Positions 11,366-22,655 of a stretch of DNA of 64,000 bases are shown piece after piece (position 1 is the stretch's first letter; each line of letters starts with the position of its first letter). Source of the stretch: Echinarachnius parma (Eukaryota > Echinodermata > Echinoidea > Clypeasteroida > Echinarachniidae); the NCBI GenBank assembly GCA_037951105.1, contig JBAMJV010012310.1, positions 1 to 64,000 on the forward strand, written 5' to 3'. Made by a program: the position numbers and the translations under genes. Below the pieces are notes generated by a model, which was given only the letters and a program-made list of their open reading frames with translations, was not told the DNA's origin and did not search any database.

Positions 11366-13650
11366 TGCTTAACTTCTTGTTCAGTAATTTCCAGAAGCAC
11401 CTTCTGTGCAGATATGGATGAACATGTAAAATGGGCCCATGTAACTGCAATTGCTTCACACTCTGGAAAAAATTTCTTTGCTCAACTGGTGTAAGCAGTT
11501 TTGCACATATACATGTATATCCTCATTCAATCTGATGAAATGTTGCAATGTAAAGTTGCTTGCTGGTTCTGTCATCAAACGGACTGCAATGCCGTGTCAG
11601 ATTGCGAAGTCCACCAAGCCATGTTGAGAAGTGTGGGATTGCAGTGCCCAGTGCGGTTAGTCTGAAGCTACGAAGTGCTGTCTAAACGAATGTCATCATT
11701 CTTTTCAGCAAGGCCTTCATTGTATGACTTTTGTGTTTCATGATGGGATGAGCATATCTGCAAAAAGAAATAAAGAAGAATAAATTTGTGTTTTAGTTGA
11801 GTCCAGATTGAGCTCTATTGGATTACATATTATGAAATAGAACAGTAGATTATCATAAGGATGACAAACCCCAACCTTGACAGTACAAACCAATCAATTT
11901 GGAGAAGAGGTTGGGGGGGGGGGGGGTGGGAGGGGGCATTTAGAATTTAAGGTTATTTGTTTATTCATGTATTGTCTCTTAGAAGACGCGCCCACGACTC
12001 GGTATGCATGACTGAAAGAACCCATGTTCAATGCAATTTGTATAGCGCATCGATTCTATTAGTCATGCATGCCCAGTCGTGGTCACGTCTTTGAAGAGAG
12101 AAGAGAATGCCCCTTTTAAAAATGTTTTTGTTGTACTTTTTTTGTGACATACATGTAATAAACAATTATTCAAATAAACCCCTTGACTACACAAACCAGG
12201 TGGGTTGTGTACAAAGTCTGTATACCATTTTCCTGCAGGTAGATGTCAATATTTCAGAATCTTGTAGGGAACAGTTTAAATCATTACAATAGATTTGTCT
12301 GTAAGAAATATGCGACCATACAGACATAACAATTGACAGGACAGGAATAATTTGTATACTTCTTGCCATTTATGTTGTAACATGACTTGCGAGCTCATCC
12401 TAGAATGAACATCATTAATTTGTAACGTTCAAAGTTTCAAATCATCTACATTTTCAATACTCACATAATGATATTGCTGGCTCACATCAATCTGGCAGCT
12501 TTCTGACGTGCAAGAAACTGAGGTAAGCCCGTAGACTTGCAGGCGGGGTGAGGAAAGCACATAGGCGACATAGCATCTTGAAAGGTTGCTTTATGCATGC
12601 AGGCCCAACATTCAAGCTGTGGAACATTACTGCAAAATTAAAAGAAATAAAGGAGAAACAATGAAAATTATGCTTTGAGGCCATAAAAGAAATGACTGGA
12701 GCCCATGGTACGGAATTACAAAGCAGCTAATTATTATATGTCACCCATGTCAACCCTCCGTGGGGGTGAACGGCATAAATTGATCAGGTAGCCGTAGAAA
12801 ATTTTCAAAGCCTAGATCAAGTACTGTCAACGAAACCAGGACCGGTCTAGACTTTTCGAGGCCGCAATCAGGACCAGTTGAAATTGAAAATTTAATGTGA
12901 CCGAGACCAAAGCCATTGGTTGAGAAATAATAATCCTGTAAAGGGGGGGGGGGGGGGGGGGGGGGTAGTCGTAGAAAATTTTTGAGACCGAGACCAGAAC
13001 TGATCTAGACTTTTCGAGGCTTTAATAATAAATATCAGTCATAATAATACTCATGGACATGAAAGTTTGTTGGTACATTTATATTTAATTATGAATAAGA
13101 GAACAAAATAAATGGAAAACAAATATGAATAAAAGAAAAAAATAATGGACAAAACGAATAATAAGAAGACTTATATTTGTAATTGATCGATCACATGTTA
13201 TGATCGTTCGTGATCGATCACAATTGGCTATACAATCGTTTACCAATAACTACTTATCGTCGCATCGGATGTCGACGTCGATGTCGTGAGTTACCGTCTC
13301 CGGATTGCTTTGAAATTTTCGTCACTTGTCAATCATTATTATACTATCAATTGGTATGAGTTTCAACTGAATCAGACGTATACTTCTGAAATGCAAGAGG
13401 GGTGTGCAATTGTATACCTTTATCAATGTATTGATAGGGCTACAAATTTCGCGCAAAGTACGAAAATGTTGTTTTTTTAGTCGAAGTCAACTGATTTTCT
13501 GTAAGTAACTTTTACTGGTCACTTGCGGTGTTCTTGGATCGCACCGCCGACGGGATCAGTAGCGTCTATCGCTAGAATGCCGACAGTGAAAATGACAATA
13601 ATAATGTCAAAGAGGCCATGAAAGCGTTGATTTGTCGATCTACTTGTTGG
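11366..13650. other. Intron sequence, mostly unassigned
   Basis: Contains a small foldback at about 11973-12099 (arms include CCACGACTCGGTATGCATGACT and its complement). Between 12770 and 13025 an imperfect direct repeat (GTAGAAAATTTT...CTAGACTTTTCGAGGC) surrounds a 23-bp poly-G at 12943-12965. No gene recognised. Confidence 0.5.
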
Positions 13651-13721
13651 AATGCACGAATCCACATATGAGTTGGCTAAACTTCATTTGCATAATAATA
13701 GATGTTACTGCCCCCGAATTA

Positions 13722-14857
13722 TGCATTTTATGTGCAGGATAATTGTGCTTAAAATGATACGGTACTTACCACCGATGAGCGCACAAATATGTGATACAAC
13801 TTTGGGGTGGATAAAAATGATGATTTTCGCTCCATTCCGCATCAAAATGAGTAATTTATGCACCTCCTGGACTTCTCTCCGTGTTGTATCGCGACTTCTG
13901 AACGAGCGATGACCGTACGACCACTAAACGCACGCGTAAGATCTGTTGTATCGCGACTTCTAAACGATCGATGACTGTACGACCACTTAACGCACTCTAG
14001 GGCCATTCCCGTATATACGCAACGTTATTTTAACGTGTGGGACTAGGGAATAACATTTAATTCCAAATCTCCCACATCTCACATCTTTCATTCTCACTCG
14101 CTAAATCATTCCAAATCTCTCACATCTTTCATTCTCACTTGCTCAAAGTAGTAGATGGAATAGTAGCGTGAGCCTCTTGACTCGTTAAGCTTGCAGGGGT
14201 GCACTAAACGCGCGCGTCAGATCTGCCGTCTATTTGGCGTGCGACGTACTTGAATAGAGAACGAAGCGCGATCATCGATCGTTCAGCAGTAGTGATACAA
14301 CACAGAGAGAAATCGAGGAGGTGCATAAATCACTCATTTTGATGCGGAATGGAGCGAAAAATCATCATTTGCACTCATCGGCACATCTACAAAGTATATG
14401 GTCCACTTAGGTGGACCATTTACACGCAATATATGGCAATACACGGGAGATTACCATACTGCCTATTCATACACTGTACCGTTCATCAGTTGAACGTCGT
14501 GTGTTAGGATGCATCGGTAATGAAAACGGACGGGAAATAATCGTTTTTTTTCTACATTTTGAAATCTTCAAAACAACAAAGTCGGTAATTATTATCAAAG
14601 TATATGACTTAGGGATCACATAAACACAAGTTTTTTCATTTGCTGGTAAATTTAGGGAGAAATCGGCCGACAAAATTTGTTTATGTTTTGGATAGTGCAG
14701 CAGGCGGAAGAGGTTGGTCTCCACACAATGCTACTGTAATGTACCAATGTGTGCTCATCGGTGGAGTGGACCATGTACTTTGTAGATGTGATCGGTGGTA
14801 AGTACCGTTTCATATACATATCATTTTAAGCACAATTATCGTGCACATAAAATGTAT
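13722..14857. repeat. Foldback repeat with a nested MITE
   Basis: A left arm (13722-13920) and right arm (14271-14381 plus 14791-14857) are inverted copies, sharing for example TCATTTTGATGCGGAATGGA and TCATTTTAAGCACAATTATC. The right arm is split by a 409-bp inserted element. Confidence 0.75.
14382..14790. mobile_element. MITE with 25-bp terminal inverted repeats, ATCGG target duplication
   Basis: The ends are CACATCTACAAAGTATATGG (+TCCAC) and its near-perfect complement, with one mismatch. ATCGG lies directly on both sides (14377-14381, 14791-14795). The other arm of the surrounding foldback keeps the uninterrupted site. No transposase. Confidence 0.75.
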
Positions 14858-16739
14858 GGTACTAGTATAGTATACAGAATCGCATTGCCGTAGTGTGTTA
14901 TTTTTTTCGCTTTTGAGTTTACTTTTTATTAATGCTACAGAACACATACTGGAAAATAAAATCTTGTTTGTTTATCTGATCTACAGAGTTGGTAATTATT
15001 TTCAAATGATATGAATTGTGGATCACATTAACAACAGCCTTTTTAATCGCTTGTAAACGTCCAAAGCCTATTAAGTTAAATTAAGGCAAAGTCAAATCGG
15101 TGAGTGTCTCCTTCTTCCAACACTGTACACAATACGTAACATGTGGGACTGTGATATAGTTTAATGGGGAATTATAATCGTGCAGAAAAGTTCGTGTAAA
15201 TCACTTACCCATGATTATTGGAAAATCCGATCACCATCGTCACTACTGAAATGGCCGTCTTTTATATAACAGCTAATGATCGACATATTTATTTCACCAG
15301 AATATCAACAAATTATGATATTTCGGCCTGTAGCATCGACTGTTCGCGTGCTACCGTCGAGAATCTCACAACAATGTCATATCGATCGTAGGTCCGAAAA
15401 ATCAGCCATGAACTCGAGTCTTGCCTTAAGCGTTCCGCTATAATGTAAAAGCGCCCCACAGAAAGAGATGGATTTTTCTGTCTAGCTGTCGCCCCATACC
15501 CACCGATCTTTTTTTTTTCCTATATAATTTCGGTGCCCATACCTCGGGGTGCATTGTGGGAACGAAATCAGAATGATTAAGATTATTATAACGCAAAACT
15601 CGCATTTAATTAATTAAAATCCACAATTATAATTTAACCGTATAATTTGATAATTTCTTGGTTTATTATTGTTTTTTGTTGTGACGTGCGTACTCTCGCT
15701 GGGAAGAAAAGTGCCAAACGGCAATACAAGTTGGTGATGAAGACTAAAGATGGCAGCCCTCATAAACGGTTCGGCAATTATATATATATAGAAGTGTGGT
15801 AGATTTGTGCGTTTATGTTCTTTCTCAGTTAATAGCTTCATATGGCTAATGCATGACTATTTAGCCCAGCATGTACCAGTAGAAAGTGTTGTTGCAAGTT
15901 ACAGAAGAAAGGACAGTGATTAACGATAATTAATGTTTCCATTGTAGTGAATAATTCCCCCAAATCGATCCTATTCACATCATACTGTCATGTTAAAGGG
16001 ATATGACAATTGTGGTTTAGAGGGTGCTTCATAAAATAATTTATCTGCGAGGTACAGAAGCCATGACGTCATACAAACCCTTTTTTAGAATTTTCAAATT
16101 TGAACTTCATTTTCAGAAAGAGCATACAAAATAATGTATAAATACCGAAAATCAATTGAATATGTTAAGTACTGGCTGAGATATGCCCATCCGAATGAAT
16201 TTTACTTCAATGGGCAATCAGTGTTATAGTGCGCTGGTTCATAAAGTTATGAACCAGAGCACTATAACACTGAGTGCCTATTGCCAAACAAATTCATTCG
16301 GATGGCCATATCTCAGCCAATACTTAACATATTCAATTGATTTTCGGTAATTGGAAATTATTTTTGACGCTTTTTCGGAAAATGAAAATCAAATTTGAAA
16401 ATTCTAAAAAAAGATGTTTATGACGTCATTGATGACATCACACTTCAAAACTAAGTATAAGATTTGAAAGGACAAACTTATTTTACAGAAAGAAAAAGAA
16501 AATCAACTTTTTTTAAATTAAAATCCGTTCAGAAACAGCTGAAAATCCAACAGTTTATCCTATTGGATAAACTATTGGGCCTCGACATGGTTATCAGCTT
16601 GGAATAAATGTGGGGACCAACTATTATTCAATAATTTAGAAAAATATCTTTAAATGCTGCACATTTTTAAAAATCTACCAAAACGTTTTTAACATTTTTA
16701 AATGATCTCTATTGAACAATTATTTAACCAAAAATCACA
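14858..16739. other. Intron sequence with a ~370-bp foldback
   Basis: Mostly unassigned. At 16063-16429 there is an inverted repeat with arms of about 170 bp centred on 16245/16246 (GGTTCATAAAGTTATGAACC). It is bounded by ATGACGTCAT on each side. It starts just after a TTAAAGGGATA end at about 15993, so it is probably inside a MITE relative. Confidence 0.65.
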
Positions 16740-17302
16740 TTAAAGGGATAGTTGAGTTCTGGTAAGGAGAGTACAGTTTTAGTGAAACTGAATTTTAGTA
16801 ACCAAAACCTGCATCATTACATTACAAACTAATAGTTATAACTAGAAAGGATCACAAAATTACAAATGACGTAGTAAAGATCATGTTATCATTCAAAAAG
16901 AGCCGTTAAAACGTAAGAGGGCGCTCTCTAAACACTCATCGGTTTCAAGCATTTTGAATAAAATATTGTGCATGTGATGCTTTGTTGAAATAGTGATTAG
17001 ATAGAGAAATAACCAACAACTATTTAAATACCGATTTTGTAACTTTTTTGAAAAGAGGAAGCATTTTTTTGAATTTTTAAAGGCTGGTTCAAAATTCTCT
17101 AATAAACCCGGGCCCCGGGTTTATTACAAATTGTTATATTTATGGATATTTCAGCCGTTTCTGAACCGATTTTGATCAAACAAAGATGATTTTATTGTTT
17201 AAATATTATGCTCTTTCAAATTTTACACTCAGTTTTTCATTACCTCACAAACCAATTAAGTAGTCTAGCGCCCTCTCTACCAAAACTCAACTTTCCCTTT
17301 AA
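16740..17302. mobile_element. Family-A MITE, TTAA-flanked (copy 2)
   Basis: Starts TTAAAGGGATAGTTGAGTTC and ends CTCAACTTTCCCTTTAA. Terminal inverted repeats with TTAA at each end suggest a piggyBac-type nonautonomous element. Internal landmarks shared by the family are AGGGCGC, GATTAGATAGAGA, GGGGCCC-like and CAGCCGTTTCTGAACCGATT. Confidence 0.8.
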
Positions 17303-17736
17303 CAGTCGTTATTTTAAAAAATGGTTGCAGCTTGAGGTGTCTGGAGGGCACCCTCTTGTGTTAACCGCTGCTATAAACAAAAATGAAAACAGCCTTGTTA
17401 CTTAACTGCGTGTATATGTTTAACTACCATTCAAACATCATTGAACTGATAATTGTAAATTTTAATTATTACAATTCAGTTCGACCAAAACTGTACTATC
17501 CCTTCAATCTATGATAAATCATTCTTATCATATTTTTTTTTTAATCAATTTATCAGGTGTAAATGAAGAAGCTTATATTTGCCCATCCTAGACAAAAAAA
17601 AAGTCGCCCGTACGCCCATGGGAATGTACAAACATTGTCATAATTTCGCCAACCCTCATCTCCCCCACTGACAAGAAAAACTGCAATGGCTGAGCAGATA
17701 ATGCTGGTAACACTAATTCAGAAACTGTATTCTTAC
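17303..17736. other. Intron sequence beside exon i with a MITE relative
   Basis: About 17310-17507 resembles, in inverse orientation, sequence at about 44010-44120 (GACACCTC, GCCCTC, ACTATCCCTTCAA end). The rest up to exon i is unassigned. Confidence 0.45.
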
Positions 17737-18049
17737 CAGTGAATATGCAGTCAATGTCAACATAGAATTCAACGAAGAGCAAGGAGTCGAGGTGTTTCTC
17801 CTTCTGTGCTGTGCACCGCGAAGATAGCATAGAAGGTACCTGTAGTCTCTGCTGGCGGTGGCTTGATGTGCACGGTTGGTCTCCGGGAAGGTTATCAGGA
17901 GCATCACATATCAGATCAAACTTCTTCATGAGGTCGATGAGTTTCAGCTTCATCGGAGGGTCAAACTGAGGCCACACATAATCTAGAAAGGCTTTCGTTA
18001 AGATCCCATCTTTCCTGAGCGCGGTCCAGTCTTCGTTGAGCTCTCTAGG
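17737..18049 (-). CDS. ROCO exon i: COR winged-helix part
   Basis: Acceptor CATTCCTCTGCAG, donor CACTG|GTAAGA. It has 313 nt: 104 codons plus one base. It begins PRELNEDWTALRKDGILT and continues through WPQFDPPMKLKLIDLMKKFD, a COR-A winged-helix stretch, then VPSMLSS and FVEFYVDIDCIFT, where COR-B begins. An internal CTACAG|GTACCT could act as an earlier donor, but the frame stays open and family-like to the later one. The phase-1 end matches only the distant exon at 1037, across a 16.7-kb intron. Confidence 0.87.
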
Positions 18050-18260
18050 CTGCAGAGGAATGCATTTTGTATCATTATGTTTAAAAAAGGCTAATGGGTA
18101 GTTACATCTACAGTAACAAGGTCTTCAAAATACTTATGTTTGGTTAATATTATTAGAAATTATAAGAAGGTGAGTGATTGTCAAGAGTATGAATATTTCC
18201 ACTGTAAATGGTTATAATATTTTCCCATAGTGACAAATTAAAAACATGAAAGCAGCTCAC

Positions 18261-18470
18261 CATCTTTGCTGGCCTCATGATAGTGACGACTCTCTTGAAT
18301 ACACCGATCAACCACACCGGGTCTAAAATGACGAGATCGTTGAGTGCGTTGTTTGCTTCATCTAGTTTGCCAAAGAAAACTATCTTGCCCAAATCATGGT
18401 AGAATGTCAGCATCGTCTGCAGCGACTGTGAGTCTGTTGCAATGTTGAGCTTGCTTAAGAGCTCTTTGAT
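18261..18470 (-). CDS. ROCO exon h: COR-A
   Basis: Acceptor TTTTTATCTTAG, donor ATG|GTGAGC, phase 0/0, 70 codons. It encodes the core COR-A helices with MLTFYHDLGKIVFFG and LNDLVILDPVWLIGVFKRVV. The 'FYHDLGxIxxF...VILDPxWL' pattern is diagnostic of COR. Introns on either side are only 228 and 211 bp, unlike the long introns elsewhere. Confidence 0.92.
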
Positions 18471-18698
18471 CTAAGATAAAAACGTAACATAAAGACCGAC
18501 CAAATCGAGGAACATAAGAAAAACACTTTAATTGTATTTCTTTTGTTCAGGCTCGAGAGAGAATGTGGCAGAAAATATTAAAGTTCATAACATAAGCAAA
18601 TAAATCTCACTCGGCACTTAATTTCTTATAGTTTTAGCACAGTGTGATTCACAATGTATAACGTATAATGATTTATAGTCACATAAAGTGAAAGATAC

Positions 18699-18836
18699 CT
18701 GATTCATGTCTTTCATAGGGTTGTCCTTGTGTTTTTCGATCTCTTGTTCAAACTGAACCCATCGGAGTGGTATTTCTTCTCCCATGTACGGTTCCTCTTG
18801 GGCAACTTCCAGAATGTGTTGTTGCAAAGCCTTCAG
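18699..18836 (-). CDS. ROCO exon g: Roc-COR junction
   Basis: Acceptor GCATTATACAG, donor CAG|GTATCT, phase 0/0, 46 codons. Contains LKALQQHILEVAQEEPYMGEE followed by IPLRWVQFEQEIEKH. The 'PYMGEEIPxRWxxFE' stretch is the conserved start of the COR domain, which mediates ROCO dimerisation. It ends with a charged segment (KHKDNPMKDMNQ). Confidence 0.9.
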
Positions 18837-19040
18837 CTGTATAATGCAAGGTAATGGTAGTTCCAGGGGAGTCAAGTAAAATGTTACGGTTTTGTATTTT
18901 CATTTTGTAAATTAGTATTCTTATTCAACACACGGGCGCGTCGAAATCAAGTTAACTATAAAATATCTTTCTAGATATAATAAAACCTGTGTAACAAACG
19001 AACTGCATAACAGTGTAACTGTCGGACAAATATTTTAAAT

Positions 19041-19783
19041 AAACCCAACAAAAAAAGTAACTCCCCCCTAATCAAAATAGCGTAACTTTTTAGAAAAAAG
19101 GGTTTTAGCAACATAACTTGGCAGGAATGTTTCTAAATGTATTGGCCAACGACTCCGTGAAAATGAACTTGATCCGCCATGCCATGCATGAGTGAACACA
19201 CATTAAAGGCAAAATGTCACTTTTCAAAAGTCACAAGAGTAAAAAAGTGACAATTTTGCCTTTGATGTGTGGTCACTCATCCATGACTCGACGAACCAAT
19301 ATAATTTTCACACATAAGTTAGTCAATAAATGTAAGAACAATCCTGCCGAGTTATTTTGCTCAAAACCTTTTCGTTAAAAAGTTATGTTATTTGATTAAG
19401 GGGGACTTATTTTTGTGTTGGGTTTAATTGATCAGTATTGTTGGAATAAACTCATCAAAAAAGTAAGACCCCTCCTGATTAGAATAAAATAACTTTTTTA
19501 ACAAAAATAAGAGCAAAATAATTCGGCAGGATTGTTCCTACACTTATTGACAAACTGCTGTGTGAAAATGAAATTGGTCCATCGAGTCATGCATGAGTGA
19601 GCACACATTAAAGGAAAGATTGGCACTTTGTGTGCTCACTCATGCGTGACTCAATGGACCAACTTCATTTTCAAACAGAAGTTATTCACAAGGTGTAGGA
19701 ACAATTTTGCCGAGTTATTTTGCTCAAAACATTTTTGTCAAAAAGTGACGCCATTTTGATTAGGGGGACTTACTTTTTTGTTC
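19041..19783. repeat. Two tandem foldback elements of one family
   Basis: About 19041-19425 and 19449-19783 are each a hairpin-like inverted repeat. Both have ends of the form CAAAAAAGTAAxxCCCC(C)T and its complement, and both contain a GCATGAGTGA(G/A)CACACATTAAAGG motif. They lie head to tail 23 bp apart, in the intron between exons f and g. Confidence 0.75.
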
Positions 19784-20187
19784 ATAATGAATATAATCTC
19801 ATTCATTTCAACAGTTTGTATTTAAATGAGTGCTTACACATCTAATCTTCGTTTATTTTATCTATCAATTTCATCATTATTCTTCATGTTGATATTTCTT
19901 TGTTTTGTTGAATTAATCTAATTTATTTCAAACATCCCGCCCTCTACATGTTCTTTTTTCTCATATACGTCTGTAACGTCCATGACTAATTTAAATGCAC
20001 ACCTTTTACAAAAGCTTGCATATTGACGAATTTGAATGTCAGAATACCCACGCTCTAAATTAGATGCTCTTTGAGCGACGGTTTAAATTGGATGCTGCTT
20101 TTTAATTTTTAATTTTGGCCGGAATTTCCGATCGCGTGCTTTAAAAGTTAAATTGAATGACCATTTTAGTTAATCAAATGATGATCC

Positions 20188-21864
20188 TGTCACAGGTAGA
20201 GTGTGAAATTGCCATTGATTTTGTCTTTTAGCTTTTCTTACTTTTATTTAATTCCTTTTAGCGATCGTTGGTGAAAGGTAGCTAAGTGTGACAGGGGTAA
20301 TAACGAGGCGATTGCCTGGAATGCAGGTTCTTCTAGAAGCTCTTTTGTTATGTTGCTCGCTGCTTAGAAAAGTATGCAAATGAGCAATAGGTGTCCGTAG
20401 CGGTAACATAGTCCTTTCGTTACCGTACTGTCGTATTGCTATTGTATTAATGTAGGTTTAGAGATCAAGGGCGGGTATAAGGGTTACCTTTGAACATGAA
20501 AGCTAGCTGTTACATGTATGTGCCACGCCCGAAGTGATATGTTAGGCAAGGCATTGCCGTGTACTGTACGTTATGAATCATTCTGTTCTTTGCTTTCGGG
20601 GCGTAAAGACGTCAGTGCGCTAAACCAATGTAGTTGGGTTTGGTGCTGGAGTTCGCCAAATTAAGCAGCTGTCATGTTGTTTCACCATGTTATTTTCTGT
20701 TAATATTATTAGTAAAGAATCATCAGTATTTCATCGTGGTCTAAACAGACCAATTTGTTATTAGAAGAGGACGAGTCAATGTGTCTTTTAGAGGGAAAAC
20801 TCACCTATGGTGGTAAGCGCAAATTGTCATTCCATATTTCTTGTGTAAATGAAATAATACAATTTTGTTAGACATATAATAACTGTTTGTTATAAATCTG
20901 AGAAACGATGATATACCTTAATGATTTGATTACTAGAATGTGAAGTACGGATGTTAGATTAAGAAAGATTGATGATGTTAACCATTAATTGACGACGTAC
21001 ACTGATAATTCGTCAAAGCAAGTAATTATAGAAATTACAGTTGATATATCTCGGTAGACTCGGCTTTTAAATAAAGCCAAGAATTAGTTATTTGAGATGA
21101 AGAAACTCAAGTTTATTGTAATTCACACGGACTGAGTAATTGTGATGCATGTGTATGGATGCTGATGTCTGTGTGTATACAACATGAATATCTATGTGAC
21201 TATAATAGAGAATAGACTTCTGGAAAGACTTTTGGTGATTATTCTTCCATTATAGAGTTTTATTTCGGGATTGGAGCCGTCTTTCACCGGAACCCTGGAA
21301 GGCAGGTGTAACCGTTCCTCGTCGAGGTGCGCAGCGTCGTCACCGACATCGTGGACTCGTCAAGGTCGTCGCAACGGAGACGCATGAATGGACATCGACC
21401 AGAAATCACCGTCGAGAACCAGTAATCCTTCAGCTCGTGTTTGATCGCTGTAACGGGGCCCCAACCGCGAACTGTCAGGTTTTTTTGTGTGATGTGTTTG
21501 GGTGATTCAGTATGTTTGTGTATGTGCTTTGATTAGTCCGTGTTATCATTAAACATTCATTCAGTTATTGAGTATGTAAATGTAAATCCTTGAAAGTACA
21601 GTGGAATTGTAAGACTCAAAGATATTCTTATATTATATGAGCGTGTAATTCACTCTATAGTCGTTTGGAATAATATTTCACAATTATATTTGTTTTAGTC
21701 TGAAACCTTTTGAAAGTCATTTTGATTTGAAAGTGAGTATTTTATATTGATTAAAATACTTTAAACTGAAGTTAACGAGTCCTAGTCAGTTTGTTGTGTT
21801 GATTGTCCTTACGATAAGTTCTCCTCTCTATTTTTTACTGTCGACCCTCAACCGGGCCGTGACA
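20188..21864. mobile_element. Solo LTR, 1677 bp
   Basis: Begins TGTCACAGG and ends GGGCCGTGACA, with TGTCAC/GTGACA inverted ends. GATCC directly flanks both sides (20183-20187, 21865-21869) as a 5-bp target duplication. There is no internal coding region. It is unlike the LTRs of both full elements here. It most likely arose by LTR-LTR recombination of a retrotransposon whose family I cannot name. Confidence 0.75.
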
Positions 21865-22231
21865 GATCCCAATCATCAGTCAATTTCGTGCTAAGTTGAA
21901 TGATCTAATCGTCGGTTTGGCTACTGTTTTTACGAATTTGACCGAAACTGACCTCTGACCGTATTTCAGAAATGTGCACATTAGCCAATTATCTTTACAA
22001 TGCTAATACAACAATTGCGCATGGTTGCCAAGGTGGCAACCCCGCTGAATTTTCTTTAGAACCCATCTAGAACATGTATCAATAAAAACATTTCGTACTT
22101 ATACAAATTTCTAGCTTAGAATTATCTATGGGACTATACAAGCGGTAACTTTTCACCAGCACTTAATGACATTAGACGCGAGGCCCTGTAAACGTCAAGT
22201 TTACAGCGGTACCATAAACTACAGTACCCAG

Positions 22232-22378
22232 CAGTGCTGTAGTCGAGTCCGGACTCGGACTCGCTTTTGATGGTCTCGTGACTTGGACTCGGAGCCGAGT
22301 CCCTATGTAAAACATATGGGAACATGCTATTTCGTTGGGGACTCGGACTCGGAACTTGTGGACTCGACTACAGCACTG
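22232..22378. mobile_element. hAT-type MITE, 147 bp
   Basis: Perfect terminal inverted repeats CAGTGCTGTAGTCGAGTCC, with 8-bp target duplications GTACCCAG at 22224-22231 and 22379-22386. The 8-bp duplication and CAGTG end are hallmarks of hAT transposons. The interior is rich in GACTCGGACTCGG. It sits 32 bp from exon f. Confidence 0.85.
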
Positions 22379-22409
22379 GTACCCAGGTATTTTAACCTTT
22401 GAATCTCAC

Positions 22410-22523
22410 CTTCTCATCATCGCCTCCAAGTCTGTTTTCGATAGCGTAGAATTCTTGAATGACGTGGTTCAAATAGGGCTTTCCATGCAAACTTTCGTTG
22501 ATCCTTGCAAAAAAATGTTTGAT
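22410..22523 (-). CDS. ROCO exon f: end of Roc domain
   Basis: Acceptor CTGTATTTCAG, donor AAG|GTGAGA, phase 0/0, 38 codons. Encodes IKHFFARINESLHGKPY and EFYAIENRLGGDD, the last Roc helix and strand before the switch to the COR linker (family pattern: FxxIxxSLxGKPY...FYAVxN). An hAT-type MITE sits just 32 bp past its donor, so the insertion spared the splice site. Confidence 0.9.
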
Positions 22524-22655
22524 CTGAAATACAGAAATGTAGAACTCTGGTGGGCTAATTTTGACATTTGCATTTTATAAACCAAAACAACGCTGTGTTA
22601 TTATGGTTTAAATAAAGTCAAATGAAAAATAAAATGTATAAATAGTAGTATGCTA

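Noticed and set aside
12487..12684. 65-codon minus-strand ORF near 12.5 kb
   Set aside because: No matching splice phase with the ROCO exons and no recognised motif.
17737..17907. Alternative reading frame RDYRYLLCYLRGAQ after an earlier donor in exon i
   Set aside because: The other frame stays open, looks COR-like and ends at a strong donor whose phase fits exon j.
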